From assembly GCA_031553045.1 (NCBI GenBank), contig JAVBLZ010000006.1, positions 310,001 through 374,000 on the forward strand: DNA of 64,000 nucleotides. Reading direction: 5' to 3'. A program made the translations under genes and the position numbers. Shown here in pieces: positions 8,539 through 17,690 of this stretch (its first letter is position 1; each line of letters opens with the position of its first letter). The notes under the pieces were generated by a model. The model was given only the letters and a program-made list of their open reading frames with translations, was not told where the DNA came from and did not search any database. The DNA comes from CALXQW01 sp031553045 (lineage in GTDB: Bacteria; Verrucomicrobiota; Verrucomicrobiia; Opitutales; Intestinicryptomonadaceae).

Positions 8539-9027
8539 ATGGAAAGACTACACTCATACTGGAGGATGCCCTATATCAAGTCTGAAAATAAGGATGCAAA
8601 AGTGCGCAACCCTTTTTTGGAAATACCCAAAGCCACAGATTTTAAAAGCGTCCACCTCATTTGGCGTGGCAAGTTTTGCTACATAGTTATGAACAAATTC
8701 CCATATAACTGCGGGCATTTACTGGTCGTACCGTATAGGGAGCTTCCTGATATTGAGGATTTATCTGAAGAAGAACGCATAGAATTCTTTGACTCTATAA
8801 TTAAGGCAAAAAAGATTTTAAGGGCTGCTATAAAGCCGGACGGTTTTAATATTGGCTTCAATCTTGGGGCAAAAGCGGGTGCAGGAATCCCAAACCATCT
8901 GCATTGCCATGTTGTACCAAGGTGGGACGGCGATACAAACTTCATGCCCGTAATATCAGATACAAGAGTTCTGCCAGAGGCAATGGACTCTATGTGGGAA
9001 AACCTCATTAAATTTGCAGATTTGTAA
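8539..9027 (+). CDS. HIT family nucleotide hydrolase/transferase
   Basis: 162 residues. The start MERLHSYWRMPYI matches the usual beginning of the Ap4A phosphorylase-like HIT branch. The histidine triad is HLHCHVV within GIPNHLHCHVVPRWDGD, and the central His acts as nucleophile in the family. Expected activity is hydrolysis or phosphorolysis of dinucleoside polyphosphates or adenylylated compounds; the exact substrate is open. The stop overlaps the ATG of phoH by one base (TAATG), so it heads the phoH-pgpH-lpxD operon. A TTGACA lies at 8497-8502 in the 69-base gap before it, but the -10 (CATACT, 20-base spacer) is poor. Confidence 0.9.
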   Translation: MERLHSYWRMPYIKSENKDAKVRNPFLEIPKATDFKSVHLIWRGKFCYIVMNKFPYNCGHLLVVPYRELPDIEDLSEEERIEFFDSIIKAKKILRAAIKPDGFNIGFNLGAKAGAGIPNHLHCHVVPRWDGDTNFMPVISDTRVLPEAMDSMWENLIKFADL

Positions 9028-9983
9028 TGGAAAAAACTTTAACATTTATAAGCGCTCATCATTTGTCTGAGCTTTATCGTTCCACGCAAGAAAACTTGGA
9101 TTTAGCTGAAAAAGAGCTAAAGGTTAAGCTCATTACCCGAGACGCTTGGCTGACTATCTCCGGCGATGAAGCAGATGTGGCATTGGCGTCCAAATTTTTT
9201 CTGACAATTTCAGACGCAAGAACTCAGGGGTTGCGGATATCGCAATCAGACTTTGTATCCATGCTTTCCAAAACTGCTAAAGGCAAAATTGATGAGATTG
9301 TGGAAGTCTTTCAAAACCCCATTGTATATTCTCTAAAACGCAAAAGCATAGTTCCTAAAAATATCAATCAGAAGCGTTATTTAAGAAATATTGAAGGAAA
9401 TGACATTGTTATTGGGATAGGCCCTGCGGGTACTGGCAAAACTTATCTTGCCGTGGCTGCCGCCCTAAAAATGATGCAAGAAAACAAGATTGAAAAAATA
9501 ATCTTAACACGCCCCGCCGTTGAAGCCGGAGAAGCTTTGGGCTTCTTGCCTGGCGATTTGCAAGAAAAACTTCTGCCCTATCTGCGTCCGCTTTATGACG
9601 CCTTGTACGATATGTTGGGCACTGAAGAGACAGGAAGGCTCATGGGGAAAGGTCTGGTGGAAATTGCGCCCTTGGCATATATGAGGGGCCGTACGCTTTC
9701 AAACGCCTGCATAATTTTGGATGAAGCGCAAAATACCACAATGGAACAAATGATGATGTTCTTAACCAGACTTGGCGAAAATTCAAAAATGATTGTAACC
9801 GGCGACATAACTCAGGTTGACCTTCCCCGCAACAAGCGTTCGGGGCTTAAAGGCGCTGCTGAAATATTGTCCGGTATAGAAGGTATAAATATTTTTAAAT
9901 TTGAACATGGGGACGTTGTAAGGCACCGCTTAGTCAGCAAAATTATCGCCGCCTACGCCGCTTACAATAGAGAGGGTTTATAA
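9027..9983 (+). CDS. phoH: PhoH-family ATPase
   Basis: 318 residues, the usual size of PhoH/YbeZ. An N-terminal KH-like region (1-100) precedes the P-loop domain. Walker A is GIGPAGTGKTYLAVAAAL near residue 135, the PhoH signature is LTRPAVEAGEALGFLPGDL, and the Walker B region is ACIILDEAQN. The family is cytosolic, linked to RNA metabolism and usually to the endoribonuclease YbeY; no ybeY lies here. It overlaps the HIT gene by one base and is three bases from pgpH, an arrangement common in Gram-positives and PVC bacteria. Confidence 0.95.
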   Translation: MEKTLTFISAHHLSELYRSTQENLDLAEKELKVKLITRDAWLTISGDEADVALASKFFLTISDARTQGLRISQSDFVSMLSKTAKGKIDEIVEVFQNPIVYSLKRKSIVPKNINQKRYLRNIEGNDIVIGIGPAGTGKTYLAVAAALKMMQENKIEKIILTRPAVEAGEALGFLPGDLQEKLLPYLRPLYDALYDMLGTEETGRLMGKGLVEIAPLAYMRGRTLSNACIILDEAQNTTMEQMMMFLTRLGENSKMIVTGDITQVDLPRNKRSGLKGAAEILSGIEGINIFKFEHGDVVRHRLVSKIIAAYAAYNREGL

Positions 9984-9986
9984 TAC

Positions 9987-12317
9987 ATGAACATAGGCAA
10001 GCACCAATACAGAAAAGAAAATGCCAGAAAAAAGTTGGAGTATTCCAAAGAAAGTTCGGTAAGAAAGCAGTTAAGAATCGCATATATATTATTGACGATT
10101 TTTGCCGTATCCGCCCTTCTATATGTAATAGCTTTTGCATATCTGCCAAAAACCCAATCTGGCGCAATGGTAGGCCGCGCCATACCAACACAGATATTTT
10201 CTATCATAGATTTTTCCTATGAGAGTGAAATATTGACAAAAATGGCAAGGTCTCAAGCCGTCGAGAGCATATCGCCCTCTTACAAAATAGATTCCTCCAT
10301 AAATCAACATTCTCAGGATGATATAGACAAGCTTGAAGACTATCTTGCCTCAATACAAAAGGCTTTTGATGCTTTATCTGTCGAACAAAAAACTTCCGCA
10401 GATGTCTTGGAAAACCATTCAAATGAAATTAAAAAAGTAAGCACGCTTTCCATAAGCCCTCAAGACTTGCAGGTACTCCTTGCAATAAACCCTGATTCTA
10501 GAACGGAGATTTTTAATCAGGTGCAGTTCCGATTAAAAAGCGTTTTTGCCGACGGTATTTATGAAGACAACAACCCTGTCTTTACAGAAGCTTCAATACT
10601 GCAAAACGCATATAAGATTGAGGGGGCGACACGCACAGTACGTATCAGAAGCCTGTCTGAAGCTATTGAAGAATTCAAAAGACGCATTCTGACAATGGGA
10701 AATGTGGATAATGACACGGCATACGTTTTGTTTAGAATTTCAAATCAAGAATTGCGTGCAAATATAGGTTTCGACAAAGATAATACGCAAAAGCGCAAAG
10801 CGGAAATTATGGATAAAGTTAAGCCCGTAATTGTGAAGGTACGGGCGGGAGAGCCAATTTTGTCGCCAGATATCCCGAATACAGAGCTCGTACAGGAAAA
10901 AAGAAACGCATATCATAAAGAGCTTTCAAAGTCTTACACTGTTTCCGATACGGGTATTTCAAACGTAATAAATAATTTTTCATGCAGTTTATTTTTGGTC
11001 TGCGGTGCTACACTTTTCATAATAATAAGTAAAACCCGCACAAATAAGAGGCGCAAAACTATTGGTATTTTCCTTATACTATTAACATCCAACCTGATTT
11101 TAGAACGTATTTTGATACAATCTTGCAACGCTCAAGTTTTTGATTCCGGTGAAAGTTTGCTCAAAGTTTTGACATACAGCACGCCCGTAGTCTTAGGACC
11201 AATACTCCAAGTATTGCTTTTTGGCTCTTACATGGGCTTTGTCATGTCTTTAATTTTGACAGCCTTTGCAACCCTCATGCTTGGTCAGGGGATGGAGTTC
11301 TTTATACTGCTTTTCATATCTTCACTTTTTACAATATATTTATGCAGCTCTGCACAGAGGCGTTCAAGAGTGGTTTTAAGCGGCTTTGTGTACGGTATAA
11401 TTTTGGCGGTATCGGCAATTTTCTTTGGCGTGTTAAATGCCACGGACACCCCAATAATGGTCATTGCGCAAGCGATCAGTGCATTGATTTTTGGTCTTTT
11501 GGTGGCAATTATCGCAAACGCCGTTTTGCCATTTTTGGAAAAACTTTCAAAGACATCTTCAAACATCACCCTCTTAGAGCTGACAGATTTTAATAACCCC
11601 TTGCTCAATAAACTTCAGATTGAAGCTTCAGGCACATATCATCACAGCGTAATGGTTGCGCATATTGCAGAATATGCGGCATCTCAAGTGCGCGGGGCAA
11701 ACCCATTGGTATGCCGTGTCGGGGCACTTTATCATGATATTGGTAAAATAATTAAGCCTGAATTTTTTACGGAAAACCAATCCGGCATTCGCAATCCGCA
11801 TGATGACCAAACGCCTTCCATGAGTGCGCTCATTATTAAAAGCCATATCAAAGAAGGTCGTGAAATTGCGCAGCTAGGCAAGCTGCCAAAGCCTGTCATG
11901 GACGCCATTGAAGAACATCATGGCACTTCTATAATAATGTATTTTTACAATAAGGCTATGAATCTTGTTGGAGCAACCAAAACTGAAGACCCTGTAAGCG
12001 TTCTAAGGGAAGCCGGTATTGACGAATCTACATATAGGCATGAGGGCAGAAAGCCCCAAAGCATAGAAACCGCCATACTTTTACTCGCCGACTCTTGCGA
12101 GGCTGCAAGCAGGTCTTTGCGCAAAGTAACTCCGCACGCCGTCGAAGAACTCGTCAACAACATTGTCAGACAAAAGATGAATGACGGTCAGCTTGATGAA
12201 GCGCCAATCACCGTGCAACAACTTACTACAATCAAAAAGGCTTTTGTGTTCACAATGCTCAATATGCTGCACTCCCGTGTTGAATACAATAATGAGCCTA
12301 AAAAAGAAACAAAATAA
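9987..12317 (+). CDS. pgpH: 7TM-HD family phosphohydrolase (PgpH-like, probable c-di-AMP phosphodiesterase)
   Basis: 776 residues with the PgpH architecture: one N-terminal TM helix (about 28-50), a large extracytoplasmic 7TM-HDED region to about 315, a bundle of about seven TM helices (325-520), then a cytoplasmic HD domain with HHSVMVAHIAEYAA, GALYHDIGKI and the later EEHHGTS. The HD residues coordinate two metals. In Listeria, PgpH degrades cyclic di-AMP; the same role here is inference, since no cyclase is visible in the window. Tight spacing to phoH (3 bases) and lpxD (2 bases) shows an operon linking RNA and nucleotide signalling with envelope synthesis. Confidence 0.92.
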   Translation: MNIGKHQYRKENARKKLEYSKESSVRKQLRIAYILLTIFAVSALLYVIAFAYLPKTQSGAMVGRAIPTQIFSIIDFSYESEILTKMARSQAVESISPSYKIDSSINQHSQDDIDKLEDYLASIQKAFDALSVEQKTSADVLENHSNEIKKVSTLSISPQDLQVLLAINPDSRTEIFNQVQFRLKSVFADGIYEDNNPVFTEASILQNAYKIEGATRTVRIRSLSEAIEEFKRRILTMGNVDNDTAYVLFRISNQELRANIGFDKDNTQKRKAEIMDKVKPVIVKVRAGEPILSPDIPNTELVQEKRNAYHKELSKSYTVSDTGISNVINNFSCSLFLVCGATLFIIISKTRTNKRRKTIGIFLILLTSNLILERILIQSCNAQVFDSGESLLKVLTYSTPVVLGPILQVLLFGSYMGFVMSLILTAFATLMLGQGMEFFILLFISSLFTIYLCSSAQRRSRVVLSGFVYGIILAVSAIFFGVLNATDTPIMVIAQAISALIFGLLVAIIANAVLPFLEKLSKTSSNITLLELTDFNNPLLNKLQIEASGTYHHSVMVAHIAEYAASQVRGANPLVCRVGALYHDIGKIIKPEFFTENQSGIRNPHDDQTPSMSALIIKSHIKEGREIAQLGKLPKPVMDAIEEHHGTSIIMYFYNKAMNLVGATKTEDPVSVLREAGIDESTYRHEGRKPQSIETAILLLADSCEAASRSLRKVTPHAVEELVNNIVRQKMNDGQLDEAPITVQQLTTIKKAFVFTMLNMLHSRVEYNNEPKKETK

Positions 12318-12319
12318 TT

Positions 12320-13378
12320 ATGCAATATACCGCCAAAGAACTTTCTCAAATTTTTGAAAACTCAATCTTAGAAGGAAACCCCGAAAAGACAATAAGCGCT
12401 ATCTCCAGCCTTTCTGACGCAAAAGATTCAGACCTTAGCTTTTTAGGGAACAAAAAATACGTTTCAGATGTCGCCAAAACCAAGGCTGGCATCATACTTT
12501 TACCGCAAGATTTTGAGGGCGAAAAACCTTCTGACGCCACAATAATAAAAGTTGCCAATCCATCTTTGGCATTGGCAAAACTTTGCGCAATTCTTGAAAA
12601 ACAGCTCTGGCCAAAACTGCCCGCAAAAATACACCAAAGCGCAGTTGTTGAAGAATCCGCAAAGATTGCTGAAGACGTTTATATAGGCCCTAATGTTACC
12701 GTTGCTGAGGGTGCTAAAATCGGCAAAGGTTCAAAAATCCATGCAAACAATTACATTGGAAGATTTGCAGAAATCGGGGAAGACTGCGTTTTACTTCCAA
12801 ATAGCATTGTGATGGATTATTGCGTGCTAAAAAACAGAGTAAAACTGCAACCGGGCGCTGTGATAGGCTCTGACGGCTACGGCTATGAGTATGCGGACGG
12901 CAAGCACAACCCTGTGCCGCAAATAGGCATAGTCATGCTTGAAGATGACGTTGATATAGGTGCAAATACCTGTATAGATAGGGCAAGATTTGATAAAACC
13001 ATAATCAAAAAAGGCGCAAAACTTGATAATCTGGTACAGATTGCCCACAATGTGGAAGTTGGAGAACTTTCGCTTTTGGTGTCGCAAGTTGGCATTTCAG
13101 GCAGCACAAAAATTGGCAAGGGTGCAATTTTGGCTGGTCAGGTTGGGGTTGCCGGACATTTGAATATTGGCGACGGCGCAAAAATAGGCGGTCAAAGCGG
13201 CGTCAATGGCGATATTAAGGCTGGAGAGTACGTGAGAGGCACGCCTACCTATCCATTCATGTATGCGCATAAAGTTGATATTTTAAAAGGTCGTTTACCT
13301 GAAATTGTTGACAGGCTAAAAACGGTGGAAAAACATCTGGGGATAACCCCTCCTAAAAATACAGATTCAAAGCATTAA
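12320..13378 (+). CDS. lpxD: UDP-3-O-acylglucosamine N-acyltransferase
   Basis: 352 residues, normal LpxD length. It adds the N-linked acyl chain in lipid A synthesis using acyl-ACP. The N-terminal uridine-binding domain (1-100) is followed by left-handed beta-helix hexapeptide repeats (IAEDVYIGPNVTVAEGAKIG onward). The catalytic histidine motif IAHNVEVGE is present, as are ANTCIDRARFD and the C-terminal helix (VDRLKTVEKHLG). It is the last gene of the HIT-phoH-pgpH-lpxD operon and faces the rhodanese-like gene across only 15 bases. It shows that the organism makes lipid A. Confidence 0.96.
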   Translation: MQYTAKELSQIFENSILEGNPEKTISAISSLSDAKDSDLSFLGNKKYVSDVAKTKAGIILLPQDFEGEKPSDATIIKVANPSLALAKLCAILEKQLWPKLPAKIHQSAVVEESAKIAEDVYIGPNVTVAEGAKIGKGSKIHANNYIGRFAEIGEDCVLLPNSIVMDYCVLKNRVKLQPGAVIGSDGYGYEYADGKHNPVPQIGIVMLEDDVDIGANTCIDRARFDKTIIKKGAKLDNLVQIAHNVEVGELSLLVSQVGISGSTKIGKGAILAGQVGVAGHLNIGDGAKIGGQSGVNGDIKAGEYVRGTPTYPFMYAHKVDILKGRLPEIVDRLKTVEKHLGITPPKNTDSKH

Positions 13379-13393
13379 TTGCTGTTGAAATTT

Positions 13394-13786
13394 TTATTTC
13401 TTGGGTTTTGCTTTTTCCGATTCCAACTTTGCCTTGGCGGCTTCGTTGCGCTGTAGATTTATTGCAAAATCTCTGGCATTTTCAAGAGTGCCTATGCTTT
13501 CCACATTTGTGTAGCCCAGCTTGTTAAAAATATCCATAGCTTTTTGGATTTGAGTTTCAGATTTGCCGTAAACGTAGATTTTTGTTGCCTTGTCTTTAAA
13601 GGTGTCTGGCAATTTTTGTTCAAGCTCTAAAATGGGGATATTTATGGCTATATCTACATGTTCGGTGGTGTAATCTGTTTGTGTTCTTACATCCAAAACG
13701 CAGTTGGCAAGTGCGGTATCGGCAAAGAGCGATATATTCAACAAAAAGAAGAAAAAGCAGAGTATAAACTTATGATTGAATTTCAT
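13394..13786 (-). CDS. Exported rhodanese-like protein lacking the catalytic cysteine
   Basis: 130 residues from the ATG at 13786, chosen because it gives a standard signal peptide (KFILCFFFFLLNISLFADTA); an upstream TTG at 13837 is less likely. The domain shows the rhodanese pattern: CVLDVRTQTDYTTEHVDIAI for the first half and KIYVYGKSETQIQKAMDIF for the active-site loop. The loop cysteine expected after the VY strand is replaced (VYGKSE), so sulfur transfer is unlikely. It may be a binding or structural domain in the periplasm. The C-terminus is Lys/Glu/Ala rich (NEAAKAKLESEKAKPKK). Monocistronic, with no visible Shine-Dalgarno. Confidence 0.75.
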   Translation of the reverse strand: MKFNHKFILCFFFFLLNISLFADTALANCVLDVRTQTDYTTEHVDIAINIPILELEQKLPDTFKDKATKIYVYGKSETQIQKAMDIFNKLGYTNVESIGTLENARDFAINLQRNEAAKAKLESEKAKPKK

Positions 13787-14025
13787 AAACAATTTTAGGG
13801 TAAAAAACCAAACTGGGGATATTTGATTTGGGCGCAATACTATGCAGTTTTTCTATGAAAAAACAAGCTCTTAATGCTCCATAATTTTTTAATCCATAAA
13901 AATCAAAAAAAAGCGTAAAATTTTAAGATTAAGGTTGAAACTTTTACAAACATTGCATTTTTTTGATACTTTAAAAAATTTGCAACTAAACTTTTATTTG
14001 TACATTACTTAAAGGGAAAAAAAAC

Positions 14026-14859
14026 ATGTTAAAGACACTAAAAACTACACTAATGTCTTCCATTATCAAGAAGCTTATAATGGCGATTACAGGCGGTGTG
14101 CTGGCATCATTTTTGGCGGTACATATGCTTGGCAATTTGCAGGCTCTTGAGGGCGGACCACACGCAATCAACGTCTATGCGCATTTCTTGCAGACACTGC
14201 CTTGGGAAATTCTCTGGGGCTTCCGTCTGACATTATTTGTCTGCATAATTGTGCACTTCGCTCTGGCGTTCATCTTGGTTTTGGAAAATTCCAAGGCACG
14301 CCCGCAGAAATATGCGGTTAAAAAGTCTATAATACCCTCAAAGATAGCAAGCACGATGATTTACACTGGTGTTTTGATTTTTGCTTTTGCAGCCGTGCAT
14401 ATCTTGCATTACACAGTGATGAACATTCATCCAGAACTCAAACATCTTGAGTGGCTCAATGAAGACGGCAAGGCAATTCATGACGTCTATGCAATGCTTG
14501 TTGTGGCGTTTTCCAATGATTTTGTTGCCATATTTTATATAGCCGCAATGGCGTTCATAGGTTTTCATTTGACCCACGGTGTTGCGAGTGTGTTCCAGTC
14601 GGTAGGTTTCCGCAATGAAGTTGTGCGTGGCAAAATTAAGGCTATTGCCGCTATTTATGCAATAGTTGTGTTTGGCGGTTTTTCAATCAATCCTGCAATG
14701 GTTTTGATTTGCAAATACACAAACCTAAATCTTCCATTAGGAACATTCCCTGTGAATCAAATCCTCCAGCAGTATGAAACCAAGAAGTCTAACGACAAAG
14801 AGGTTTTCATAGATTACGCCGCCATTGAAAAATGCGCTCCCTGCTGCGAAAAGAAATAA
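14026..14859 (+). CDS. sdhC: Succinate dehydrogenase/fumarate reductase cytochrome b558 subunit
   Basis: 277-residue integral membrane subunit of the single-polypeptide b558 family, with five TM helices near residues 12-32, 65-87, 108-132, 160-185 and 205-235. Conserved histidines in helices (VHMLGNLQ, VHFALAF, AAVHILHYTVMN, GFHLTHGVASVFQ) fit ligation of two hemes b. It anchors SdhA and SdhB and exchanges electrons with the quinone pool, menaquinone being likely for this type. A strong Shine-Dalgarno AAAGGG lies 9 bases upstream of the ATG. First gene of sdhCAB; direction of catalysis (succinate oxidation or fumarate reduction) cannot be told from sequence. Confidence 0.93.
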   Translation: MLKTLKTTLMSSIIKKLIMAITGGVLASFLAVHMLGNLQALEGGPHAINVYAHFLQTLPWEILWGFRLTLFVCIIVHFALAFILVLENSKARPQKYAVKKSIIPSKIASTMIYTGVLIFAFAAVHILHYTVMNIHPELKHLEWLNEDGKAIHDVYAMLVVAFSNDFVAIFYIAAMAFIGFHLTHGVASVFQSVGFRNEVVRGKIKAIAAIYAIVVFGGFSINPAMVLICKYTNLNLPLGTFPVNQILQQYETKKSNDKEVFIDYAAIEKCAPCCEKK

Positions 14860-14878
14860 CCTTTAAAACTTTAGAAAT

Positions 14879-16807
14879 ATGAATTTAGATTCAAAAATTC
14901 CAAGCGGCCCAATTTCACAAAAGTGGGACAATTATAAGTTCAACGCAAAGTTGGTTAATCCGGCAAACCGCAGAAAGTTCAGCGTAATAGTTGTGGGTTC
15001 AGGTTTGGCGGGCGCAAGCGCTGCGGCTACTCTTGCCGAACAGGGCTATAATGTGCAGTGCTTCTGCTATCAAGACAGCCCACGTCGTGCGCACTCTATT
15101 GCGGCTCAAGGCGGCATCAATGCAGCAAAGAATTACCAGAATGACGGCGACAGCATTTATCGCCTCTTCTACGATACTGTAAAAGGTGGCGACTTCCGTG
15201 CACGTGAAGCCAATGTGTATCGTTTGGCACAAGAGAGCGTCAACATCATAGACCAATGCGTTGCAACAGGCGTGCCTTTTGCTCGTGAATACGGCGGTTT
15301 GCTTGCAAATCGTTCATTCGGCGGCGCTCAGGTTAGCCGTACTTTCTATGCTCGTGGTCAGACAGGCCAGCAGTTGCTCTTGGGTGCGTACGCATCTTTG
15401 GTAAAGCAAATTGGCATAGGCAAAGTTAAAATGTTCAGCCGCCGTGAAATGCAAGACGTGGTCTTGGTTGACGGCCATGCAAAGGGCATCATCTGCCGTA
15501 ATATGGAAACAGGCGCTATAGAAAGCTACGCCGCAGACGCAGTATTGCTTTGCACGGGCGGCTACGGCAACGTGTTCTATCTTTCCACAAATGCACAGGG
15601 TTGCAATGTTTCAGCAGCAATGCAGTGTTACAGGCGTGGCGCAGGTTTTGCAAATCCTTGCTACACTCAAATTCATCCAACTTGCATACCTCAGCATGGC
15701 GACCAGCAGTCTAAGCTCACCCTTATGAGTGAATCTTTGCGCAACGACGGCCGTGTTTGGGTTCCCAAAAAGAAGGAAGATTGCTCTAAAGACCCTAACG
15801 ATATTCCCGACGAAGATAGAGATTATTATCTCGAAAGAAAATATCCCAGCTTTGGCAACTTGGCGCCACGTGATATTTCTTCTCGTGCAGCTAAAGAAGC
15901 CTGCGACGACGGCAGAGGCGTTGGCCCTACTGTTGGCGGCTCAAAAAGAGGCGTATATCTAGACTTCCGTGCTGCTGTAAAGCGCGACGGCAAAAAGACT
16001 ATCCAAGAGCGTTATGACAATTTGTTTGAAATGTATGAACGCATCACCGGTGAAGACGCTTACGACAGGCCAATGCGCATATACCCCGCATCGCACTACA
16101 CAATGGGCGGTCTTTGGGTTGACTACGGTTTGCAAAGCACAATTCCGGGTCTTTTTGTATTGGGTGAAGCAAACTTTTCCGACCACGGCGCAAACAGGCT
16201 TGGCGCATCGGCATTGATGCAGGGCTTGGCAGACGGATACTTTGTGATACCTTACACATTGCCTGATTATCTGGCAAAGTCTGGCGCAAAAAATATCTCC
16301 ACAAAGAGGCCTGAATTTGAAGCCTCTGAAAAAATGGTCAAAGATAAGATTGCACAACTTTACGCAATCAAAGGTAAAAAGAGCCCTCGCCACTTCTCCA
16401 TGGAATTAGGCAAGGTAATGTGGGAATATTGCGGCATGGCAAGGAATGACGCCGGCCTTAAAAAAGCGCTTAGCATCATCCCTGAAATACGTGCGGAATT
16501 CTACAAAGACTTGCGGATTGTTGGCGACGCAAACAACATCAATCCTGAGCTTGAAAGAGCAACCCGTGTTGCAGACTTTATAGACTTTGCAGAAATCATG
16601 TGCCTAGACGCACTTGAGCGTAAAGAAAGCTGCGGCGGACACTTCCGTGAAGAATATCAGGATGAAGAAGGCGAAGCAAAACGTGATGACGCAAACTTCT
16701 CTCATGCTGCCGTTTGGGAGTATAAGGGCGAAGGCGTAAAACCTGTTCGCAATACTGAAGAAATACCTCATGAAGAAGTCGTACCTGTCGTACGTTCTTA
16801 CAAATAG
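14879..16807 (+). CDS. sdhA: Succinate dehydrogenase/fumarate reductase flavoprotein subunit
   Basis: 642 residues. The FAD-binding N-terminus has the GSGLAGASAAATLAEQGY dinucleotide motif. The histidine that carries covalent FAD is expected in RRAHSIAAQGGINA. Active-site stretches RSFGGAQVSRTFYARGQTG, ASHYTMGGLWVD and GANRLGASALMQGL are intact. The length and the insert around residues 285-330 agree with the epsilon-proteobacterial/Bacteroidetes-like b558 group rather than the E. coli SdhA type. It lies 19 bases after sdhC and 22 before sdhB. The enzyme interconverts succinate and fumarate at the inner face of the membrane. Confidence 0.96.
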   Translation: MNLDSKIPSGPISQKWDNYKFNAKLVNPANRRKFSVIVVGSGLAGASAAATLAEQGYNVQCFCYQDSPRRAHSIAAQGGINAAKNYQNDGDSIYRLFYDTVKGGDFRAREANVYRLAQESVNIIDQCVATGVPFAREYGGLLANRSFGGAQVSRTFYARGQTGQQLLLGAYASLVKQIGIGKVKMFSRREMQDVVLVDGHAKGIICRNMETGAIESYAADAVLLCTGGYGNVFYLSTNAQGCNVSAAMQCYRRGAGFANPCYTQIHPTCIPQHGDQQSKLTLMSESLRNDGRVWVPKKKEDCSKDPNDIPDEDRDYYLERKYPSFGNLAPRDISSRAAKEACDDGRGVGPTVGGSKRGVYLDFRAAVKRDGKKTIQERYDNLFEMYERITGEDAYDRPMRIYPASHYTMGGLWVDYGLQSTIPGLFVLGEANFSDHGANRLGASALMQGLADGYFVIPYTLPDYLAKSGAKNISTKRPEFEASEKMVKDKIAQLYAIKGKKSPRHFSMELGKVMWEYCGMARNDAGLKKALSIIPEIRAEFYKDLRIVGDANNINPELERATRVADFIDFAEIMCLDALERKESCGGHFREEYQDEEGEAKRDDANFSHAAVWEYKGEGVKPVRNTEEIPHEEVVPVVRSYK

Positions 16808-16829
16808 AAAAACCTAATTTAAAAAGACA

Positions 16830-17582
16830 ATGAAAATAAATCTAAAAATTTGGAAACAAAACGGATCTGAAAAAGGTCATTTTGAAAATTATTCGGTGGA
16901 CAATGTCAGTGAAGACTCGTCTTTCCTTGAGATGTTTGACATTCTCAATGAAAACTTGGTCGCACAGGGCAAAGAAGTTATCGCATTTGACCATGACTGC
17001 CGTGAGGGTATTTGCGGTATGTGCTCTATGACTATCAACGGCATTCCGCACGGGCCAGAGCGTAAAACTACGGTTTGCCAACTGCACATGCGCAAGTTTA
17101 ACGACGGCGATACAATCATAGTTGAGCCTTGGCGTTCAGGCACATTCCCTGTCAAGAAAGACTTGGTTGTATCTCGTGAGGCGTTTGAACAAATCCAATA
17201 TGTTGGCGGCTTTATTTCCGCCCGCACCGGCAGCGCGCAAGACGCAAATGCGATACCAATTTCAAAACAAGTTTCAGACAAGTCTATGGACGCAGCCCAG
17301 TGCATAGGTTGCGGCGCTTGCGTTGCGGCTTGTCCAAACGCTTCTGCAATGTTGTTTACTTCTGCAAAAGTTGCTCATCTTAACTATCTGCCGCAAGGCG
17401 CTCCTGAAAAGGATATGCGTGTGATTGCAATGGTGGAAAAAATGAACGAACTTGGCTTTGGCAACTGCACAAATTACGGCGAATGTCAGGGTGCTTGCCC
17501 CAAAGGCATAACTTTAGACAACATCGCCAAGATGAATAGAGACTACATTTTTGCAAAAGCAAAGCAAATTGTAGGCGCATAA
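16830..17582 (+). CDS. sdhB: Succinate dehydrogenase/fumarate reductase iron-sulfur subunit
   Basis: 250 residues. The N-terminal plant-type [2Fe-2S] site is DCREGICGMCSM plus a distal Cys (KTTVCQLHM). The C-terminal ferredoxin domain has CIGCGACVAACPNAS and, later, CTNYGECQGACPKG, ligating the [4Fe-4S] and [3Fe-4S] clusters. It passes electrons between SdhA flavin and SdhC hemes. It is the last gene of the operon and is followed by a good terminator. Confidence 0.96.
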   Translation: MKINLKIWKQNGSEKGHFENYSVDNVSEDSSFLEMFDILNENLVAQGKEVIAFDHDCREGICGMCSMTINGIPHGPERKTTVCQLHMRKFNDGDTIIVEPWRSGTFPVKKDLVVSREAFEQIQYVGGFISARTGSAQDANAIPISKQVSDKSMDAAQCIGCGACVAACPNASAMLFTSAKVAHLNYLPQGAPEKDMRVIAMVEKMNELGFGNCTNYGECQGACPKGITLDNIAKMNRDYIFAKAKQIVGA

Positions 17583-17604
17583 TTTTGCAAACCATATTTT
17601 TAAG

Positions 17605-17639
17605 ACGCTTGTCGGAACAATCTCGGCAGGCGTTTTTTA
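17605..17639 (+). terminator. Rho-independent terminator of sdhCAB
   Basis: ACGCTTGTCG (17605-17614) pairs with CGGCAGGCGT (17624-17633), 10 bp with two G-U pairs, followed by six T. It lies 23 bases after the sdhB stop. Confidence 0.85.
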
Positions 17640-17690
17640 TTTACAAATTAGTTTTTTTATGAAAACTGAATCCAGTTGATAGGTTTTATT

